A DNA stretch of 64,000 bases from Bacillus suaedaesalsae. Its GTDB lineage: Bacteria; Bacillota; Bacilli; Bacillales; SA4. The notes beneath the pieces are model-generated. The model did no database searches. It saw only the letters and a list, made by a program, of their open reading frames with translations, and had not been told where the DNA came from. The stretch lies in NCBI RefSeq assembly GCF_016890225.1, contig NZ_JAFELM010000018.1, forward strand, positions 47,782 to 111,781, read 5' to 3'. A program made the translations under genes and the position numbers. Shown here in pieces: positions 9,079 to 17,469 of the stretch (positions are counted from its first letter, which is position 1; each line of letters begins with the position of its first letter).

Positions 9079-10890
9079 TTGATTTTATTAACAAAAAAGT
9101 ATGAATTTAATAAAGTGTATCCTCTAGATAAGAAGGTAGTATGGAATTTATTAAGTGATACAGATCGGTTAAATCGTTTTATTGGATTGTTTCCAGTTAA
9201 CTTTAGTAATGTTACAAAAGATGAGAAAAACATTTTTTATCGAGACGCACTTGCGAAGGTCGCAGGGATGGTACCTCTAAAATGGAAAGAATATCCGTTT
9301 GAATGGGTGAAAGATGAATACTATGACGTAAAGCGTGATTACTATGATGGACCCTTAAAGCAATTTATAGGTGGTGTAGAATTAAAAGAAGTAGACGGTG
9401 GTACGAATGTCCGTTTATATGCAGAGTTTACACCTCGGAATGTATTGGGAATCTTGGCAATTCCATTCACAGGCGTTAAGTCCATGCATAATACGATGAA
9501 ATATGTTGATGAGTATTTAAGCCATAATCATGACGAATCAAAATCAGGAATGATTCCGACAAACTATAAAAAGCCTTCAGTAAATATATCAAAATTAACA
9601 AGACTCGAAAAACTATTAAAAAGATATCCAATGGACGATAAAATACTCCATTTCCTTCATGAGTATTTACTAACTGAAAGTAACCAAGATGTAGCTGAAA
9701 TGAGGCCATATCAACTGGCCAAAAAGTGGAAAGTGGATGAAAAGAGAGTACTAAAATTGTTCTTATATGCAACAAAGGTCGGGATCTTAAATTTGAGTTG
9801 GAATTTAATTTGTCCTAATTGTAGAGTGTCAAAAAATGAATATACTTCACTGTCTCAATTACAAGAACAATTTCATTGTGATTTATGTGGAGTAAATTAT
9901 GATGCGAATTTTGATCAATATGTTGAATTGTATTTCACGGTGCACCCTTCTATTCGTTCTTCCTACTCACAAGCATATTGTGTCGGTGGTCCAATGATTA
10001 CACCCCATATAAATGTTCAAAAAGTAATAAAAAACAAGAGCAAGGGATCTCTAAAGTTACCAACAGACGAAAAAAATATGAGAATGAGAATACTAGAGTC
10101 AAATGAAATTGTTATGATTCAATATAATGAAGAAGTTAATAATGAAAATTGTAAACTTATTTATTTGGACACTGGCTGGAAAAGCTCAAGTATTGAAGTT
10201 GGATTTCAAACAAAAACGCTCTCAATAGTAAATGATAGTCAAAAAGATATTGTTGTCGTGATTGAAGAAGTAGAGACAAGGACTGATGTTGTAACAGCTG
10301 CAGAAGTGACTGCCATGCAGGAATTTAGAGATTTATTTTCTTCGGAAATATTATCTCCAGGTCAGCAAGTTGGAATCGAGAATGTCACGATTCTCTTTAG
10401 TGATTTATTAGGTTCTACATCAATGTATGAATCAGTGGGAGATGCTCATGCTTACGGAAAAGTAAAAAGACACTTTGATTTTCTGACAGAGTGGATTTCA
10501 AAAAATTCCGGTAGTGTTGTGAAGACAATTGGAGATGCTGTAATGGCGGTATTTTATCAACCAGAGGATGCACTTAAGGCAGCAATAGATATCCAAAATT
10601 ATGTTTCAATTTTCAATGAGGAAAAGGGAGAGAATATTACACTTAAGATAGGTTTATTTAACGGACCAGCAATAGTTGTTAATTCTAATGACCGTTTAGA
10701 TTACTTCGGAAGAACAGTTAATATTGCAGCAAGAATCCAAGCAGAGAGTCAAGGAAATGATATTGTAATAGAAGAACAACTTATTGAAAGAGAGCAAATC
10801 AAAACAGTCTTAACGGAAAGAAACATTACTCCTTTTACAGCTAAATTAAAGGGTATTTCATGCAGTATGAAATTAATAAGAATTACATGA
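9079..10890 (+). CDS. SRPBCC - zinc ribbon - class III adenylate cyclase
   Basis: 603 aa from a TTG with AGGAGGAAAACC upstream. An N-terminal SRPBCC-like ligand fold (about 5-150) is followed by a helical/winged region and a zinc ribbon (C245, C248, C267, C270; the DUF5939-type middle region). The C-terminal class III nucleotidyl cyclase (about 430-600) has the metal Asp D442 in FSDLLGST and D486 in KTIGDAVMA, base-selecting K482 and D541 (DYFG), and the transition-state pair N548/R552 (NIAAR). The Lys/Asp pair predicts ATP and therefore cAMP. The full catalytic set in a Bacillaceae protein is notable. A terminator follows. Confidence 0.85.
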   Translation: MILLTKKYEFNKVYPLDKKVVWNLLSDTDRLNRFIGLFPVNFSNVTKDEKNIFYRDALAKVAGMVPLKWKEYPFEWVKDEYYDVKRDYYDGPLKQFIGGVELKEVDGGTNVRLYAEFTPRNVLGILAIPFTGVKSMHNTMKYVDEYLSHNHDESKSGMIPTNYKKPSVNISKLTRLEKLLKRYPMDDKILHFLHEYLLTESNQDVAEMRPYQLAKKWKVDEKRVLKLFLYATKVGILNLSWNLICPNCRVSKNEYTSLSQLQEQFHCDLCGVNYDANFDQYVELYFTVHPSIRSSYSQAYCVGGPMITPHINVQKVIKNKSKGSLKLPTDEKNMRMRILESNEIVMIQYNEEVNNENCKLIYLDTGWKSSSIEVGFQTKTLSIVNDSQKDIVVVIEEVETRTDVVTAAEVTAMQEFRDLFSSEILSPGQQVGIENVTILFSDLLGSTSMYESVGDAHAYGKVKRHFDFLTEWISKNSGSVVKTIGDAVMAVFYQPEDALKAAIDIQNYVSIFNEEKGENITLKIGLFNGPAIVVNSNDRLDYFGRTVNIAARIQAESQGNDIVIEEQLIEREQIKTVLTERNITPFTAKLKGISCSMKLIRIT

Positions 10891-10894
10891 CAAG

Positions 10895-10920
10895 AAAAGA
10901 CTTTAATTAGTCTTTTTTTT
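10895..10920 (+). terminator. Terminator of the cyclase operon
   Basis: AAAAGACT and AGTCTTTT arms around TTAATT, then eight T, five bases after the cyclase stop. Confidence 0.85.
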
Positions 10921-10949
10921 ATTGGAAATAAAGGGTGCATTGGTAATTT

Positions 10950-12503
10950 ATGCATAGATATAGTTTTTTATGGAATGATAAGGAAGAATTAGAAGAATCA
11001 ACTCAGAATGGTGCGATTTGTATGAAAAAATGGTTGAGTAATTTATTTAAAGATGAAGTGAAAACGACAGATGACGTCTTAAATAATTTAAAAAAATCAT
11101 CTGATTTTGTTTTTTATACAAATGAAAAATCTAAAAATCCGTATATAATAGCTTACTTTTCTACATTAGTTGATACGAACGTCATACACCAAGATATGTT
11201 GCCTTATGTTACAGAAGCGGATAAGGCGGAACATTTAAGAACCATTATACCAATAGAAGATATTACTGAGCTTAAAGATATAAACCAATTAAAAGATCAT
11301 CTCATGCAAGGGTTTGTCTATTTATCTTATGTGAATGAACGGGAAGAAGCAGTTCTTATACAAGCGCAGAAGGATGAGAAAAGAAATATCGGTTCACCTG
11401 AGGTTGAATTTAGTGTAATCGGTCCTAAGGAAGCGTTTATTGAATCGCTTGATACAAATATCCATCTTATACGTAAACGTTTGCCTGTACCTGAACTTAG
11501 AATCGAGCAAATTGTTATAGGATCATTATCCAGATCCAAGGTAGCCGTTATTTATATAGAAGGAATAGCTGACGAGGAAAATGTAAATACGGTGAGGCAA
11601 AGGGTTGAAGATTTAGATTTCGATATGATTGCAGACAGTGCTTTTGTAGCCCAAATGTTGTCTGATAATGAAAATTCTCCTTTTCCGCAAGTTCTCGATA
11701 CGGAAAGACCGGACCGGGTTGCGGCAACTTTAGCAGAAGGAAAGATTGCGATTATTGTTGAGGATTCTCCACATGCTCTAATTGCTCCGACCACACTTGT
11801 TGAGTTTTTCTCATCCTTTGAGGATTACTTGTTTAACTGGTACGTTGGATCGTTTGTTCGAGTACTTCGTTTATTTGCGGTTGCGTTCTCGGTATTAATT
11901 ACGCCGATCTATGTTGCAGCCTTAACGTACCATTATGAACTGATACCAAAAGATTTACTAGCAACTTTGATTACATCAAGGCGGGAAATTCCCCTTCCAC
12001 CCATATTAGAAGCTCTGTTTTTAGAACTAACTATTGAGCTACTCAGAGAGGCTGGAGCACGACTACCAACGAAGGTCGGACAAACAATCGGTATCGTAGG
12101 AGGGATCGTTATCGGAACAGCTTCGGTTGAAGCGGGGTTAACGAGTAACGTTCTTCTCATTATGGTAGCACTAGCTGCATTAGCTTCGTTTACAACACCT
12201 GTTTATAAAATGGGTAATACGATCCGTTTAATTCGTTTTCCATTTTTACTATTTGCACACTTATGGGGCTTAATTGGAATTGTTTTCTGTTTTTGCATTT
12301 TAATTGCTCATCTTATTCACTTACGTTCGTTTGGACGACCGTTTTTAGAGCCTATTTACCCGCCAAGAGTAAAGGACTTAAAAGATGCCTTTATCAGGCT
12401 TCCATTTGCTAAACTTGCGGAAAGACCTGTTTCCTTAAGAGTTAAAGATAAGTTTAGGTTTGATCCAAAAGAAGGAAAAGCGAAAAGAGATATTGACGAA
12501 TAG
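10950..12503 (+). CDS. Germinant receptor subunit A (GerAA/GerKA family)
   Basis: 517 aa as drawn; an ATG at 11022 (493 aa, GGTG nine bases upstream) is an equally plausible start. The soluble N-terminal domain runs to about 290, with the family motifs DTNIHLIRKRLPVPELRIEQ and DTERPDRVAATLAEGKIAII, then several membrane helices including REIPLPPILEALFLELTIEL and LPTKVGQTIGIVGGIVIG. GerA-type A subunits sit in the spore inner membrane and, with B and C subunits, respond to nutrient germinants. It heads a gerA-gerB-gerC operon with short gaps. Expression in the forespore is expected for the family; the promoter was not identified. Confidence 0.9.
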   Translation: MHRYSFLWNDKEELEESTQNGAICMKKWLSNLFKDEVKTTDDVLNNLKKSSDFVFYTNEKSKNPYIIAYFSTLVDTNVIHQDMLPYVTEADKAEHLRTIIPIEDITELKDINQLKDHLMQGFVYLSYVNEREEAVLIQAQKDEKRNIGSPEVEFSVIGPKEAFIESLDTNIHLIRKRLPVPELRIEQIVIGSLSRSKVAVIYIEGIADEENVNTVRQRVEDLDFDMIADSAFVAQMLSDNENSPFPQVLDTERPDRVAATLAEGKIAIIVEDSPHALIAPTTLVEFFSSFEDYLFNWYVGSFVRVLRLFAVAFSVLITPIYVAALTYHYELIPKDLLATLITSRREIPLPPILEALFLELTIELLREAGARLPTKVGQTIGIVGGIVIGTASVEAGLTSNVLLIMVALAALASFTTPVYKMGNTIRLIRFPFLLFAHLWGLIGIVFCFCILIAHLIHLRSFGRPFLEPIYPPRVKDLKDAFIRLPFAKLAERPVSLRVKDKFRFDPKEGKAKRDIDE

Positions 12504-12538
12504 CAATTCATGCTTTAAGAGGGGAGTTGAAATTTCTA

Positions 12539-13630
12539 ATGAAAAATATTCCAGAAACATCACTTGTTTCAAGCTTTTTAGTTTTCTATTTAGTTCACTC
12601 TATGCAAATTGGAGTTGGAATATTAGGATTTCAACGGATTGTTGCTAAAACCTCAGGTAATGATGCGTGGATTGCGATACTAGTTGCAGGCATTGGAATT
12701 CATGTGTTGATTTGGATGATATATAAAATTTTTGCCACTCAGCATGGCGATATTACCGATGTACATCGCGCTATTTTTGGTAAGTGGATTGGAGGGGCAC
12801 TATCCTCATTAATTATCATTTATTGTATATTACTTGGTATTACCTTACTGAGAACATACATTGAAATCATCCAAGTTTGGGTTTTCCCAGAATTCAACGC
12901 AATGATATTTAGTGTTTTTTTCTTAGCGCTAGTTTTTTACATTATTAATGGTGGTTTTCGAGCGGTCACCGGAATTGCCTTCTTTGGAGTTGTGTTACCT
13001 TTCTATATCGTATTAGCTTTTCTTTTTCCAATTAAGTTTTCTTTTTTTCAAAACTTATTTCCTATTTTGGATCATTCTATAAAAGATATAGCAATGGCAG
13101 CAAAAGGCTCTACTTTAAGCTTTATAGGTTTTGAGATGCTTCTTATTTACTATCCATTTATCAAGGATGCAGGAAAGTCACAGAAATGGGCCCACATGGG
13201 GAATGTGTTAACTATATTATTATATTTAATTGCTATGATAGTAAGCATTGGTTTCTTTTCACAAGAACAACTTGAACGGAACATTTGGGCAACCATTTCG
13301 ATGTTGAAAATAGCAGAACTTCCTTTCGTTGAACGTATTGAATATATAGCGATTTCGTCTTGGATTTTAATTATCTTACCCAATATATGTATTGCATTAT
13401 GGGGGGCAAGCAGAGTTGCGAAAAGGGTGTTCAATAAGAGACAACGTGTGTTTTTACTTCTCTTTTTAGCAATTACTGCTCTTTTGACTACCTATATTGA
13501 TACAAGAACACAAATAGATATGCTAAATAATATAACTGCTCAAATTGGATTTTATTTTATCTATGGATATATTCCTTTTCTATTTGTTATCAGTATCATT
13601 CGTTCAAAATGGAAGGAGAAAAAAGCATGA
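12539..13630 (+). CDS. Germinant receptor subunit B (GerAB/GerKB family permease)
   Basis: 363 aa from the ATG at 12539 (MKNIPETSLVSSF); a TTG 12 bases earlier is directly against the GGGGAG and is unlikely. About ten membrane helices of the amino-acid/polyamine transporter-like GerAB family, with LVHSMQIGVGILGFQR at the first broken helix, which forms the substrate-binding area in this fold. It is the presumed germinant-binding subunit in the spore inner membrane. Its stop overlaps the ATG of the C subunit gene (ATGA), so they are translationally coupled. Confidence 0.9.
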   Translation: MKNIPETSLVSSFLVFYLVHSMQIGVGILGFQRIVAKTSGNDAWIAILVAGIGIHVLIWMIYKIFATQHGDITDVHRAIFGKWIGGALSSLIIIYCILLGITLLRTYIEIIQVWVFPEFNAMIFSVFFLALVFYIINGGFRAVTGIAFFGVVLPFYIVLAFLFPIKFSFFQNLFPILDHSIKDIAMAAKGSTLSFIGFEMLLIYYPFIKDAGKSQKWAHMGNVLTILLYLIAMIVSIGFFSQEQLERNIWATISMLKIAELPFVERIEYIAISSWILIILPNICIALWGASRVAKRVFNKRQRVFLLLFLAITALLTTYIDTRTQIDMLNNITAQIGFYFIYGYIPFLFVISIIRSKWKEKKA

Positions 13631-14694
13631 GAAAATGCCTCATAGTATGCTCTATATTTCTATTCATGCTTGCTGGATGTGTACAGCCTAAAGTCATTGA
13701 TGATATTAACATTATGTCAGCAGTAGGCTATGACTCCCACAAAGGAGATAAAGTGAAGGGAACAATTGTGATTCCAGTTTATAAAACAGACAAAAGTATA
13801 TCAAATGAGCAATTTACTGCAATTGCTACTCAAAGTAAAGCAATAAATAGAAAGGCGCAACAAAAGTCAGCAGATCCTTTAGAAAATGGTAGTATTGAAG
13901 TCGTGCTTTTTGGAAAGGAACTTGCTGAAAAAGGAGTTATTGAGATCATAGATACTCTTGAACGTGATGCGAAAATTGGATCGCACTTATTGGTAGCTGT
14001 TTCAGAGGGGAAAGCCTCATCTATTCTTAATAAACGTCTAGGCAACCGAGGAACAGGAACGTACCTTAACACATTGTTAAGACATAATATGAAAACTAGA
14101 GAGTTGCCCCGCAATAATTTGCACCTCTTTTTGTTTTCTTACTATTCCAGGGTAAAAGATCCATTTATGCCTTATATTGAGCTTGAGGAAGATGATAAAG
14201 TAAATGTAAAAGGTGTCGCTTTGTTTAAGGACGATAAGGTTGTATCTTATTTAGAAGAGGAAAAGATGTTCTTTTTTAAAGCGTTAATGGAGAATTTTAG
14301 AAATGGTTCTTATACGTTTAGGGTAGAAGATAATTTTGTTACTCTTTTTAGTTTAACACTCAATCGAGACTATAAAATTAAAAACGCGATGACCAATCCA
14401 GAAATAAATATAAAAATTAATCTTGAAGCACACATACGTGAGTTTTCGGGGGATAAGCTTGACCCTAAAATGATAAAGAAAATTGAAAAACGATTCAGCA
14501 AGATAGTTGAGAAAAGTTGTGAAGAAATGCTGTATGACTTTATCGAGCAAGAGATTGATCCCGTGGGTATTGGATTACTTGCTAAAACGCAAACAAGAAA
14601 ATTTGATTATAAAAAATGGGAAGAAGCTTACCCTAAGTCAAAAGTTAATATTACTTCAGAGGTATATGTAAGTGAGACCGGTATTGTAGAATAA
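13627..14694 (+). CDS. Germinant receptor subunit C (GerAC/GerKC lipoprotein)
   Basis: 355 aa from the ATG at 13627, chosen because GAAGGAG lies upstream and it overlaps the B-gene stop; a longer frame starts inside the B gene. The signal peptide ends in lipobox LFMLAGC, and the mature protein has the Ger(x)C pattern, for example VIDDINIMSAVGYD and the C-terminal DPVGIGLLAKTQTRKFDYK. It is a diacylglyceryl-anchored lipoprotein on the outer face of the spore inner membrane, the third subunit of the receptor. No clear terminator follows. Confidence 0.9.
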   Translation: MRKCLIVCSIFLFMLAGCVQPKVIDDINIMSAVGYDSHKGDKVKGTIVIPVYKTDKSISNEQFTAIATQSKAINRKAQQKSADPLENGSIEVVLFGKELAEKGVIEIIDTLERDAKIGSHLLVAVSEGKASSILNKRLGNRGTGTYLNTLLRHNMKTRELPRNNLHLFLFSYYSRVKDPFMPYIELEEDDKVNVKGVALFKDDKVVSYLEEEKMFFFKALMENFRNGSYTFRVEDNFVTLFSLTLNRDYKIKNAMTNPEINIKINLEAHIREFSGDKLDPKMIKKIEKRFSKIVEKSCEEMLYDFIEQEIDPVGIGLLAKTQTRKFDYKKWEEAYPKSKVNITSEVYVSETGIVE

Positions 14695-14763
14695 TAAGTT
14701 GATATTAAGAGGATGTTAGGAATATACATGATGTAAATGTTTGGAGAGAAGGAGTGGGTTTCT

Positions 14764-15714
14764 TTGAAGAAAGTATTGCTTTTTTCCGACCCGGGTATTG
14801 ATGATTCATTAGCCATTATGTATGCTCTGTTACATCCTCAAATTCAGTTAGTTGGTGTTGTCACAGGTTATGGAAATGTTACAAAGGAACAAGCTACACA
14901 AAATGCTGCTTACTTATTTGACTTAGCTAATGTGAAGAATATCCCGATTATAGGCGGTGCACAAGGGCCGTTGTCTGGAGAAATTGTGCCTTTTTATCCC
15001 GAGATTCATGGACAGGAAGGATTAGGTCCGATCCAGCCGCCAGAAGAATATAAAGTCAATTTATTAAATTTTGATGAAGTCTATCAAATTATTGACGAAT
15101 ATGAGAATGAACTTATTATTGCTTCAGTCGGTAGACTTACAGATTTAGCAGTTGCCTTTATTTTAGGTGGTGATTATATGAGTAAGGTGAAGGCGATCTA
15201 TACAATGGGGGGAGCATTTCTAGTACCAGGAAATGTTACAGCTGTTGCGGAAGCAAATTTCCATGGAGATCCGATTGCTGCTGATTTTGTTGTTGAGAAG
15301 GCACGCAATTTAACAATTTTACCATTAAACGTTACAAATAAAGCCATCATGACTCCTGAGATGGCAGATTATTTAGATGAAAGTAATCATACGCCTTTTA
15401 AAAAGCTGATTAAACCGATTTTTGAGTATTACTATGAGGCGTATAAGAAGAACGTTCCTGGTATACCTGGAACACCTTTACATGATGTCGTAACATTCAG
15501 TGCAATTGTGAATCCAACTTTCTTTAAGTATTTAAAACGTAGAGTAAGAGTCGTAACGTCTGGGCAGGTGGCTGGGCAAAGTATTGCTGATTTTAGGGTG
15601 AAGCCAGACCCGGAACCAGAAGAAACACAAGACCAAATTGCGATAGAAATGGATTATAAAGCCTTTATTAACGATTTTTTATCAATTATGACACGTGAAA
15701 ACTCCATAACTTAG
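14764..15714 (+). CDS. Nucleoside hydrolase-family protein with altered first Asp
   Basis: 316 aa from the TTG at 14764 (GAAGGAG nine bases upstream), chosen over an ATG at 14737 because the family begins with the VLLFSDPGIDDS strand. Inosine-uridine nucleoside hydrolases bind catalytic calcium with DxDPxxDD. Here the first Asp is replaced by Phe (F7) while D9, D13 and D14 remain. EANFHGDPIAADFV and the TPLHDVVTF segment with the late Asp ligand are present. It probably still binds a ribonucleoside or similar ribosyl compound, but calcium geometry should differ. Cytoplasmic, single gene. Confidence 0.75.
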   Translation: MKKVLLFSDPGIDDSLAIMYALLHPQIQLVGVVTGYGNVTKEQATQNAAYLFDLANVKNIPIIGGAQGPLSGEIVPFYPEIHGQEGLGPIQPPEEYKVNLLNFDEVYQIIDEYENELIIASVGRLTDLAVAFILGGDYMSKVKAIYTMGGAFLVPGNVTAVAEANFHGDPIAADFVVEKARNLTILPLNVTNKAIMTPEMADYLDESNHTPFKKLIKPIFEYYYEAYKKNVPGIPGTPLHDVVTFSAIVNPTFFKYLKRRVRVVTSGQVAGQSIADFRVKPDPEPEETQDQIAIEMDYKAFINDFLSIMTRENSIT

Positions 15715-15827
15715 GATAACCAATTAGGATTTGGATAGACCGGAAAGACTTACCTACACTATTTTAGTATAAAGTATGATATTTTATTACTATCACTAGA
15801 TTCGGGTACTAAAAAGGTGGTTAAAGA

Positions 15828-16223
15828 ATGAAAATTGTAACAGCGTCAACTCCGGAACAAGAAAATTTTATCCAAGAACTAGTAAATTATATGTATACAG
15901 AAGTTTTTCCTTATTATTTCTCAGATTCGTATATTAAAGAATTAGAAGAATTGAACGTATTGAAACCTACAAGTGATGATTTATACAATGGAACATTAAA
16001 AGAAGCGTTTCAACTCATTTCTGGTATGCAGGCACTAATATGTGTGATTGAATCGGTGAGAACAGAGGAAGTAACAGATTATCACCGTGAAATCTTTGAT
16101 AAAAATATTATGATATTAAAAGAGTACGGCTACAAATTCCCATTTTCGATTGATCATTTCAGTACTCTCAGACAAGAGCCGATTAGTAGTTATTTAAGAC
16201 CTACAAGTAGTTATTTAATGTAG
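15828..16223 (+). CDS. yhcU: YhcU-like protein (DUF5365)
   Basis: 131 aa, soluble, no membrane segment, no catalytic motif recognised. Length and sequence style (MKIVTASTPEQENFIQEL, C-terminal SSYLRPTSSYLM) match the YhcU/DUF5365 family as I recall it, and it lies between yhcT- and yhcV-like genes as in B. subtilis. AAAAAGGTGG precedes the ATG. Function unknown. Confidence 0.65.
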   Translation: MKIVTASTPEQENFIQELVNYMYTEVFPYYFSDSYIKELEELNVLKPTSDDLYNGTLKEAFQLISGMQALICVIESVRTEEVTDYHREIFDKNIMILKEYGYKFPFSIDHFSTLRQEPISSYLRPTSSYLM

Positions 16224-16228
16224 TAATA

Positions 16229-16272
16229 AAAAGACTGTAGCAATCTCGCATAGAGTTTGCTACAGTCTTTTT
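16229..16272. terminator. Bidirectional terminator with GACTGTAG arm
   Basis: Arms AGACTGTAGCAA and TTGCTACAGTCT flanked by A5 and T6, between the convergent yhcU and thioredoxin genes. Related in arm sequence to hairpins at 1504 and 54336. Confidence 0.85.
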
Positions 16273-16347
16273 TACTATTTATAGCTCCTTTAAACTGTGT
16301 AATCGGTGGACATGCACTTTCCGATTCTATCTAACAAGAGCAAAACC

Positions 16348-16815
16348 TTATTTAGACCATTCTTCGAACCACTTGCGGAATGCTTCATCTCCTACATTTC
16401 CTTCCACTCGTGAAACTTCTTCTCCGTTCTCGTATTTCACAATAGTTGGAGTACTCTTGATACCGTAATCTCTCCAGCCATCTTCAAATTCAAGTAAATT
16501 AAATAACGGTAAATCAAAGTCTAATTCTTCAGCCATTGGTACAACAACAGGGGATGTTACTTGGCAGTGTGAGCAAGTTGGGCTATAAAAATATACGGTT
16601 AAGCTTTCCTTATTGTTTAACTTCTCTTCAAGTTCATCTGGTAGAATTTGATTTTTATAGTTTGGATCGTCTAACTGTTTAACTGTAGCAGGGTCTAGTT
16701 TTGATTTTCCGAAAGGATTTCCTTCCGATGCTTGTTTGTTCGAATAATTTGTCAGGAAGGCTAGTCCTCCGAATAAGATAACGATAATTCCTAAAAAAAT
16801 AAGTACTTTTTTCAA
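16348..16815 (-). CDS. Membrane-anchored thioredoxin-like protein
   Basis: 155 aa. An N-terminal membrane anchor (5-24) followed by an extracellular thioredoxin fold with the active site C81-S-H-C84 in SPTCSHCQ and the cis-Pro loop KSTPTIVKY. It starts two bases after the BdbC gene ends, so the two form an oxidase/thioredoxin pair. The likely role is to introduce or carry disulfides in exported proteins, with the partner quinone oxidase re-oxidising it. BdbA-like by context. Confidence 0.82.
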   Translation of the reverse strand: MKKVLIFLGIIVILFGGLAFLTNYSNKQASEGNPFGKSKLDPATVKQLDDPNYKNQILPDELEEKLNNKESLTVYFYSPTCSHCQVTSPVVVPMAEELDFDLPLFNLLEFEDGWRDYGIKSTPTIVKYENGEEVSRVEGNVGDEAFRKWFEEWSK

Positions 16816-16817
16816 GG

Positions 16818-17246
16818 TTATTGCTCCTTTCGAGATTTTAAAATGACGAAATGTAAAACAGTAATGATAGTAAAAGCTGCAAGTGCTAAGAACGGAATGG
16901 TGATAAAACCAAACCAGTTAATATATTCTCCTGTACAAGGAACTTGTCCACAAGAGATGGAGTTTTCACCAAGGAAAGCTACCTTTTGAATTAAGTAATG
17001 ATACAGAGATATACAACCACCAATGATGGAAAGTGGAAGTACATATATTGATAGATGATATTCCTTTCGAACAACGGCCATTCCCATTATAACAACTAAT
17101 GGATACATAAAAATTCGTTGATACCAGCAAAGCTCGCAAGGTATAAACTTCATAATCTCTGAAAAGTACAAGCTTCCAAAGGTGGCAATTACTGATACTG
17201 CCCAAGCAGAGAAAAACAGTGTTTCTTGTTTTTTACTAGTCTCCAT
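16818..17246 (-). CDS. bdbC: Disulfide oxidoreductase BdbC/DsbB family
   Basis: 142 aa from the second Met (17246), which is better spaced from AGAGGG than the first at 17252. Four membrane helices. The redox pairs are C37-E-L-C40 in the first extracellular loop and C99/C104 in SISCGQVPCTG. DsbB-type proteins pass electrons from a thioredoxin-like partner to quinone. The partner is the next gene, two bases away. Operon transcribed leftward, opposite to the glucosidase. Confidence 0.88.
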   Translation of the reverse strand: METSKKQETLFFSAWAVSVIATFGSLYFSEIMKFIPCELCWYQRIFMYPLVVIMGMAVVRKEYHLSIYVLPLSIIGGCISLYHYLIQKVAFLGENSISCGQVPCTGEYINWFGFITIPFLALAAFTIITVLHFVILKSRKEQ

Positions 17247-17469
17247 ATACATACCCTCTTTTTTTAGGCTTTGCTAGAATAAAATTAATTCCTTATATAA
17301 TAGTATGATAAAACAAATATATATAACAATATATATATAGTTCTATTTTGTAGAGATTTTGTGAAAAATCCTACCTTTTAGTATTTATCCTACTATTTAA
17401 AAGGATCAACTATACCAATTTTATTAATATGATATGATACGAAAAGATATGAGAGAAGGAGTGAATTAC

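Noticed and set aside
9079..10890. Cyclase as part of an anti-phage nucleotide system
   Set aside because: The domain is class III (FSDLLGST), not a CD-NTase or Pycsar-like cyclase set; no effector such as a nuclease or pore is adjacent apart from DUF3307.
10950..11022. Choosing the shorter start for the first GerA subunit
   Set aside because: Both ATG codons have weak upstream sites; the sequence alone does not decide, so the longer form is kept with a note.
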